Of a stretch of DNA of 64,000 nucleotides, positions 60,394 through 64,000 are shown piece after piece. The notes beneath the pieces were generated by a model that made no database searches, was not told the origin of the DNA, and saw only the letters and a list, made by a program, of their open reading frames with translations. The stretch's first letter is position 1; every line of letters starts with the position of its first letter. The DNA is taken from assembly GCF_000412695.1 (NCBI RefSeq), contig NC_021499.1, forward strand, positions 2,294,001 through 2,358,000, given 5' to 3'. The position numbers and the translations under genes were made by a program. Source of the stretch: Pseudomonas resinovorans NBRC 106553 (lineage in GTDB: Bacteria; Pseudomonadota; Gammaproteobacteria; Pseudomonadales; Pseudomonadaceae).

Positions 60394-61396
60394 GCCTACT
60401 GAGCATAATTTCGCTACGCACCCGATAGTTGTTCTCGAGTTGCCGCTTACCAAGACCACCCGCATCCTGCACGTGGAGCAGGTTATCTTGAAGTTTGGTG
60501 CCAGGTCCCTCGACTTCGGTGCCTTCTGCTACGCCTTGCGCTCAGGCAAGCCACGCAGGTTTGGCCAATCTCGAGAGGTCGTGCTCGACTCTTTCCTCAG
60601 GCAACGCCCCACGCAAATTCTGCAGCTTACAAAGGCACTCTCCAGCCTGATCACTGATGGCGGCAGGCGCATGGCGACAGCTTGCGGTTATGCACAATGC
60701 CTCAAATCATTCCTCGATTGGGCCGATGCCAACGGCTTACACGACTGTCTTTCCGGTGGCGAAGCCACCCGCGGCGCCTATCTAGAGTGGGCAGACTACA
60801 CCCGCGAACGATACCGCCGACAAGCGATAACCGAACACACGCATAATATGCGGCTTCATTTTATCGGCGAGCTTCTGGAAGCCACGACCGGTCTCGAAAA
60901 TATCCAACGGGGCACCCGCAAGATCAAAAAGCGATGGAACCCCATTGGTACTACCGAACCCTTAGCTGCACATGATTTCGCTCATGCAATGGCTCTCAAT
61001 CAAGCCTTGTTCGACGGCTTATGCGACTTAGTGCTAGAGCAGAGGCCTTTCCCGTACAAATTGGTACTGCCCGCCAGTCTTGGTTGGGCGGATAACCACC
61101 TTTGGCTCTTCCCTATCCATAGGTGGAAGTTGCCTCCCCACCAATGGGGCGCAGAGCGCGAAAAGTACAAGTACCCCTGTTGGGCCTATGATTTTGCTTC
61201 CGGTCGGCTCGCCACCCCCGACGAGATCGCGCATCGGTATTCGATGGGACGCGTCCGGTCAACTCGGCGCAAGGTGGCCAAGAAACTCATCGCAAGGGCA
61301 CAAGCCATCATCAGCGCCGCGAATGCCGACGAGCATTACTGGATAAGGCGAAGGCTCGGCATGATTGCTCAGTTTGAATCGCCCCGGCTTTCCTAG
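60386..61396 (+). CDS. Second gene of the recombinase module, cut short by IS3-family element
   Basis: 336 residues are coded before the reading frame enters the IS3 left end, whose first bases TAG supply the stop codon. The visible part has a possible core-binding segment (about 85-160, LITDGGRRMATACGYAQCLKSFLDWADANG) and a conserved-looking WLFPIHRWKLPPHQWGAE. None of the tyrosine recombinase catalytic motifs is present in the part that remains. I infer the N-terminal half of a larger recombinase-like partner, as in multi-recombinase elements (Tn554 type). It is broken. Confidence 0.75.
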   Translation: MNKPTEHNFATHPIVVLELPLTKTTRILHVEQVILKFGARSLDFGAFCYALRSGKPRRFGQSREVVLDSFLRQRPTQILQLTKALSSLITDGGRRMATACGYAQCLKSFLDWADANGLHDCLSGGEATRGAYLEWADYTRERYRRQAITEHTHNMRLHFIGELLEATTGLENIQRGTRKIKKRWNPIGTTEPLAAHDFAHAMALNQALFDGLCDLVLEQRPFPYKLVLPASLGWADNHLWLFPIHRWKLPPHQWGAEREKYKYPCWAYDFASGRLATPDEIAHRYSMGRVRSTRRKVAKKLIARAQAIISAANADEHYWIRRRLGMIAQFESPRLS

Positions 61397-62238
61397 ACAC
61401 TCTCCAAGCTCTGGAAATAACGCTTTTCAAACTCCACTGGCGATAGCTGCATAGCGCTGCTGTGCCGGCGTTTGGGGTTATAAAACATCTCGATGTAATC
61501 GAACACATCACTCCGGGCTTCTTCGCGGGTGCCGTAGGTTTTTCGTCGGATGCGTTCCCGCTTCAGCAACTGGAAAAAGCTTTCCGCCACCGCGTTGTCG
61601 TGGCAGTTACCGCGTCGACTCATGCTGCTGATCAGGTTGTTGGCCTTGAGGAAGCTCTGCCAGTCCGAGCTGCTGAACTGGCTGCCCTGGTCGGAGTGGA
61701 TCATCACTTCCTGCTTGGGCTTGCGCCGCCACACCGCCATCAACAGGGCATCGATAGCCAGGTCGCTGCACATCCGTGGCTTCATCGACCAGCCGATCAC
61801 CTGGCGTGAAAACAGATCCAGCACCACCGCCAAATACAGCCAGCCTTCATAGGTGCGGATGTAGGTGATGTCGGTGACCCAGACCTTGTTCGGTTCACTA
61901 ACGTTGAATTGCCGCTCCAGGCGATTGGGCGAAGCCACCGTTGGCCGGCCGCCGTAATAGCCGGGGCGCCGCCGATAGCCGGTCTGTGAGCGCAGCCCTT
62001 CTCCTCGCATCAGGCGAGCCACGCGGTGCCGGCCACAGGACTCCCCCAGCTCACGCAGGTCGTCGTGAATCTTGCGATAGCCGTAGACCCCACCGCTTTC
62101 CAGCCAGGCATGTTTGATCAACCCGAGTAGGCGCTGATCTTCCTTGGCGCGTACGGATTTCGGCTCGGTCAGCCAGGCGTAGTAACCGCTGGGATGCACT
62201 TTCAGGGTCTGGCAGAGACGTCGAACCGGGTACTCCAC
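61393..62238 (-). CDS. IS3-family transposase OrfB
   Basis: An integrase-core (DDE) protein: HTH_21 segment near the start, DDE residues in VWVTDITYIRTYEGW (first D), MIHSDQGSQFSS (second D) and NAVAESFFQLLKRE (E). 281 codons from a GTG. It has no good independent ribosome site and is normally made as an OrfAB fusion by -1 frameshifting; the -1 frame is open from the slippery site at 62298-62304 into this gene. The stop codon TAG overlaps the left IS end. Confidence 0.9.
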   Translation of the reverse strand: MEYPVRRLCQTLKVHPSGYYAWLTEPKSVRAKEDQRLLGLIKHAWLESGGVYGYRKIHDDLRELGESCGRHRVARLMRGEGLRSQTGYRRRPGYYGGRPTVASPNRLERQFNVSEPNKVWVTDITYIRTYEGWLYLAVVLDLFSRQVIGWSMKPRMCSDLAIDALLMAVWRRKPKQEVMIHSDQGSQFSSSDWQSFLKANNLISSMSRRGNCHDNAVAESFFQLLKRERIRRKTYGTREEARSDVFDYIEMFYNPKRRHSSAMQLSPVEFEKRYFQSLESV

Positions 62239-62264
62239 CGACAGCTTGCTGATGAAGGCGTACT

Positions 62265-62543
62265 TCAGCCGGACTCCTTGGCAAAGTACGCGGCGGCCTT
62301 TTTTAGGATGTCTCGCTCTTCGGTCACTCGCTTGAGTTCGGCGCGCAGACGACGCAGTTCGGCCTGCTGATCGTCGTCTTGCTGCCGCTGCGCCTGGGGC
62401 TTGCCGTAGCGCTTGATCCAGGCATACAGGCTATGCACCGACATGCCTAACCGCGCTGCCACCTCGGCTACGGGGAGGCCGCGCTCGGTCACTTGTTTGA
62501 CCGCTTCGATTTTGAATTCTTCGGGGTAACGCTGGTTGCTCAT
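62265..62543 (-). CDS. IS3-family transposase OrfA
   Basis: A 92-residue HTH protein (YPEEFKIEAVKQVTERGLPVAEVAARLGMSVHSLYAWIKRYG) followed by a leucine-zipper-like coiled coil (about 60-88). It ends in frame 0 after the slippery site. ATG follows AGGAGGTGCC. Confidence 0.92.
   Translation of the reverse strand: MSNQRYPEEFKIEAVKQVTERGLPVAEVAARLGMSVHSLYAWIKRYGKPQAQRQQDDDQQAELRRLRAELKRVTEERDILKKAAAYFAKESG
62298..62304 (-). other. Programmed -1 frameshift site of the IS3-family transposase
   Basis: The reverse strand has AAAAAAG within CTAAAAAAGGCC, read as A-AAA-AAG in the orfA frame, the standard slippery heptamer of IS3 elements. Slipping one base back enters an open frame that runs through GRRVLCQGVRLKYAF into orfB. 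Confidence 0.85.
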
Positions 62544-62586
62544 GGCACCTCCTAATGGGCCTCATTATGAGGCTTGGAGGTGTCTA

Positions 62587-62779
62587 CGAAACTAGGGGCG
62601 ATTCACTGCCTGGCTGTCTTGGGGGGCTTCGGAACCCGCGTACAGTCTTGAAAATGGACAAAATGAGCTGGATTGTCCATAGGCCTGGGAGTTCAAGTGG
62701 ACAGGTGAGGAATCACTATCTCGTTGATCTCGGTAGAAAAGTCCTATGTCCATCAATGGAAAACTTGGGTGTAGGTCGG
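62587..62779. other. Right end of the inserted element with TGGACA/TGTCCA motifs
   Basis: 193 bp without a gene. Four hexamers alternate in orientation: TGGACA at 62655, TGTCCA at 62674, TGGACA at 62698, TGTCCA at 62747. The first two form an inverted repeat TGGACAA-N11-TTGTCCA (62655-62679). They may be recombinase arm or core sites; one more TGGACA is at 58533 near the left end. Confidence 0.6.
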
Positions 62780-62926
62780 GTACTCGAACAGCGCGATTCC
62801 CCAACTGATCAGTGCCGCGATTATCCAGGGCTTGGTGTTGAGGGTCTTGAGGTGGCCATACCAGGCGAAGGTCATGAACACGTTGGAGAGGGTGAGCAGG
62901 GCGGCGGTCTGCATCCATACAGGCAT
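62780..62926 (-). pseudogene. DUF486 (DMT-family membrane protein), N-terminal part, split by insertion
   Basis: 49 codons from ATG at 62924-62926: PVWMQTAALLTLSNVFMTF, AWYGHLK, KPWIIAALISWGIALFEY, which are the first two helices of DUF486. Reading on past 62780 gives foreign PTYTQVFH and a stop at 62753. Together with 58289-58483 the gene would have 113 codons plus stop, the normal family size. Confidence 0.93.
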
Positions 62927-62997
62927 GATCGGGGCTCTGAGTTGGGCTGAAAGGCGCAAGCCTAATGGGTGCTGATTTTCAAGGAAAGGGGCGAGCC

Positions 62998-63855
62998 ATG
63001 GCCTTCTGGCGTGTAGCGGGATTCGTGCTGCTGGTGCTGCTCGGGGTGGCCGTTGCGGGCTTGCGTGTGGTCGAGGCCTGGCGGCAGCAGCCAGTGCTCG
63101 CCGAATTGCATCTGCCCCCGGCATTCGCCGTGGCGCGGGACTTCGATTTCGGCCGCTATCGCCTGTCCTGGCGCGGCCAGGGGTTTGTCGTCTACAGGCA
63201 GGATCGGCCGCAGGAAGTGCTCTGGGGCGCCGAGGGCGGTTTTCTCGCGGCCGGCATCGGCCAGCCCGGGAGTCGTCCGCCCACGGCCAGTGGCGAGTTG
63301 CGCGACCAGCGTGAACTGCTCTGCCGCGAGCAGAGCCTGGATGCCTTCGAGCGCCAGGGCGACAAGCTCCTGCTGAAAGGGCGCTTGCGCTGCGCCGATG
63401 GCAGCCTGAGCCCTTATGTGCTGACGCTGGAGGATGACGGCGAGCGTGGCCTGGCGCTGGCCGTGAGCTTGGGCGCGTCCCGGCTCAATCGGCTCTACCT
63501 GGCCTGGAGTCGGGAGTCGGACGAGCGTTTCTTCGGCTTTGGCGAACGATCCGGCGCCTATGACATGTCCGGCCGCCTTGTGGCGGTGCCGGCCGCCCGC
63601 AGCCTGCCGCAGCAGCCGGCCGCATGGAGCGCCGCCGCAACCCGGGCGTTCTACTTCACCTCGCGCCTGCGGGCCTTTCACAGCCAGTCGGTCGCCTATC
63701 AACTGTTCGACCTCCGCGACCCCCGGCGTGTCGGCCTCGAGGTACATGAAGGGCGGCTGACGGCACGCGTCTTCCGGGGTGACAGTGTCGATGAGCTGCG
63801 TGCGCGTCAGGCTTCGGTGGTCGGAACTGTGTCAACGCCGCTCGCGCCCAAGTAA
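62998..63855 (+). CDS. Membrane-anchored protein with GH31 N-terminal domain only
   Basis: A 285-residue protein with an N-terminal membrane helix (WRVAGFVLLVLLGVAVAGL). The rest resembles the N-terminal beta-sandwich of glycoside hydrolase family 31: RESDERFFGFGERSGAYDMSGR is the recognised element. The TIM-barrel with the catalytic aspartates is absent; the frame stops at 63855 and the next gene starts 45 bp on. Either a stand-alone carbohydrate-binding-like domain or a remnant of a larger enzyme. ATG 62998 is preferred (GGGGCGAGCC before it). Confidence 0.75.
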   Translation: MAFWRVAGFVLLVLLGVAVAGLRVVEAWRQQPVLAELHLPPAFAVARDFDFGRYRLSWRGQGFVVYRQDRPQEVLWGAEGGFLAAGIGQPGSRPPTASGELRDQRELLCREQSLDAFERQGDKLLLKGRLRCADGSLSPYVLTLEDDGERGLALAVSLGASRLNRLYLAWSRESDERFFGFGERSGAYDMSGRLVAVPAARSLPQQPAAWSAAATRAFYFTSRLRAFHSQSVAYQLFDLRDPRRVGLEVHEGRLTARVFRGDSVDELRARQASVVGTVSTPLAPK

Positions 63856-63900
63856 AATGCACCCTCCTGCCGCCATCCCCGTCGCTCGAGGTTCTCCGCC

Positions 63901-64000
63901 ATGCTCTGCCGTCCAGGCTGTGGTGCCTGCTGCATTGCGCCGTCCATCAGTTCCCCCATTCCCGGCATGCCTTCGGGCAAGCCAGCGGGTGAGCGCTGCC
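63901..64000 (+). CDS. YkgJ family cysteine-cluster protein (partial, C-terminus off the window)
   Basis: 33 codons from ATG 63901 to the window end: [17 protein letters not shown], then [15 protein letters not shown]. The dense cysteines (CRPGCGACC) are those of the YkgJ zinc- or iron-chelating family. Function is unknown. It runs off the right edge. Confidence 0.85.
   Translation, partial: MLCRPGCGACCIAPSISSPIPGMPSGKPAGERC

Larger units (their letters stand above)
61394..62586 (-). mobile_element. IS3-family insertion sequence
   Basis: Ends are TAGACACTCTCCAAGC (left, 61394) and, read inward from the right, TAGACACCTCCAAGCC (ending 62586), an imperfect inverted repeat. It carries orfA and orfB on the reverse strand. 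The flanking bases (TTTCC left, CGAAA right) show no direct repeat, so the copy has probably caused a deletion next to it or has been rearranged. About 1.19 kb. Confidence 0.88.
58484..62779 (+). mobile_element. 4.3-kb recombinase-bearing insertion inside the DUF486 gene
   Basis: Boundaries are set by the interrupted gene: CCATGATCAG at 58483 and GTACTCGAACAG from 62780 join to give an intact reading frame; at most one base (G) is shared, so no target duplication is seen. It contains an AT-rich left end (58484-58914), a tyrosine recombinase (58915-60393), a truncated second gene (60386-61396), an IS3-family element (61394-62586) and a 193-bp right end with TGGACA/TGTCCA motifs. Base composition of the first 420 bp is clearly lower in GC than the flanks. 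Confidence 0.85.

Noticed and set aside
62753..62926. A short independent DUF486-like protein
   Set aside because: The last eight residues and stop come from the insert; it is the N-terminal half of the same split gene.

Overview
The window is high-GC chromosomal DNA of a Pseudomonas. The marks are a LexA/PsrA divergent pair, a fadBA fatty-acid oxidation operon, a six-gene Na+-NQR operon and the cell-envelope run lolCDE-comEC-exbBD-lpxK-kdsB-ptpA-murB. From memory, this gene order resembles the PA3020-PA2976 stretch of P. aeruginosa; species is not assigned.

Left part (1-11.6 kb): a pirin-family gene cut by the window edge, a YegS-type lipid kinase, CheV, a MOSC protein, an IS110-family insertion sequence sitting in a repeated palindrome, soluble lytic transglycosylase, the ABC-F protein Uup, a DUF6901-type protein, a universal stress protein and two small envelope proteins. 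Centre-left (12-30.6 kb): fadBA, a DUF1653 protein, topA, two small conserved proteins, the SOS operon lexA-sulA facing psrA, an L,D-transpeptidase, nagZ, mtnP, a SWIM/SNF2 helicase, a CsiV-like protein and mfd. Centre-right (30.7-43 kb): a long-form GAPDH, an aromatic amino acid permease, nqrABCDEF-apbE-nqrM (enzyme, flavin attachment and iron-site maturation together) and sthA. Right part (43-58.2 kb): GDPD, a small secreted protein, a PilZ protein, lolC-lolD-lolE, DUF2062, comEC, exbBD-lpxK-ycaR-kdsB-ptpA-murB, ppnP, a DEDDh exonuclease and a HIBADH-family reductase.

The accessory part is at 58.3-62.9 kb. A DUF486 membrane-protein gene is split by a 4,296-bp insertion carrying a tyrosine recombinase, an overlapping second gene cut short by an IS3-family element, and a right end rich in TGGACA/TGTCCA hexamers. 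Removing the insertion restores an in-frame 113-codon DUF486 gene. The window ends with a stand-alone GH31 N-terminal domain protein and the start of a YkgJ-type cysteine-cluster gene.

The most informative observation is in the IS110 element. Its 180-bp left non-coding end folds as a bridge RNA: a 5' hairpin, then a 9-bp perfect stem enclosing segments that match the target palindrome on both sides of a CT core, then segments matching both ends of the element. All four guide segments and the core can be read directly. Also notable is a long-hairpin intergenic repeat family (three copies here) whose stems change in a compensatory way. No tRNA, rRNA or CRISPR array was seen.
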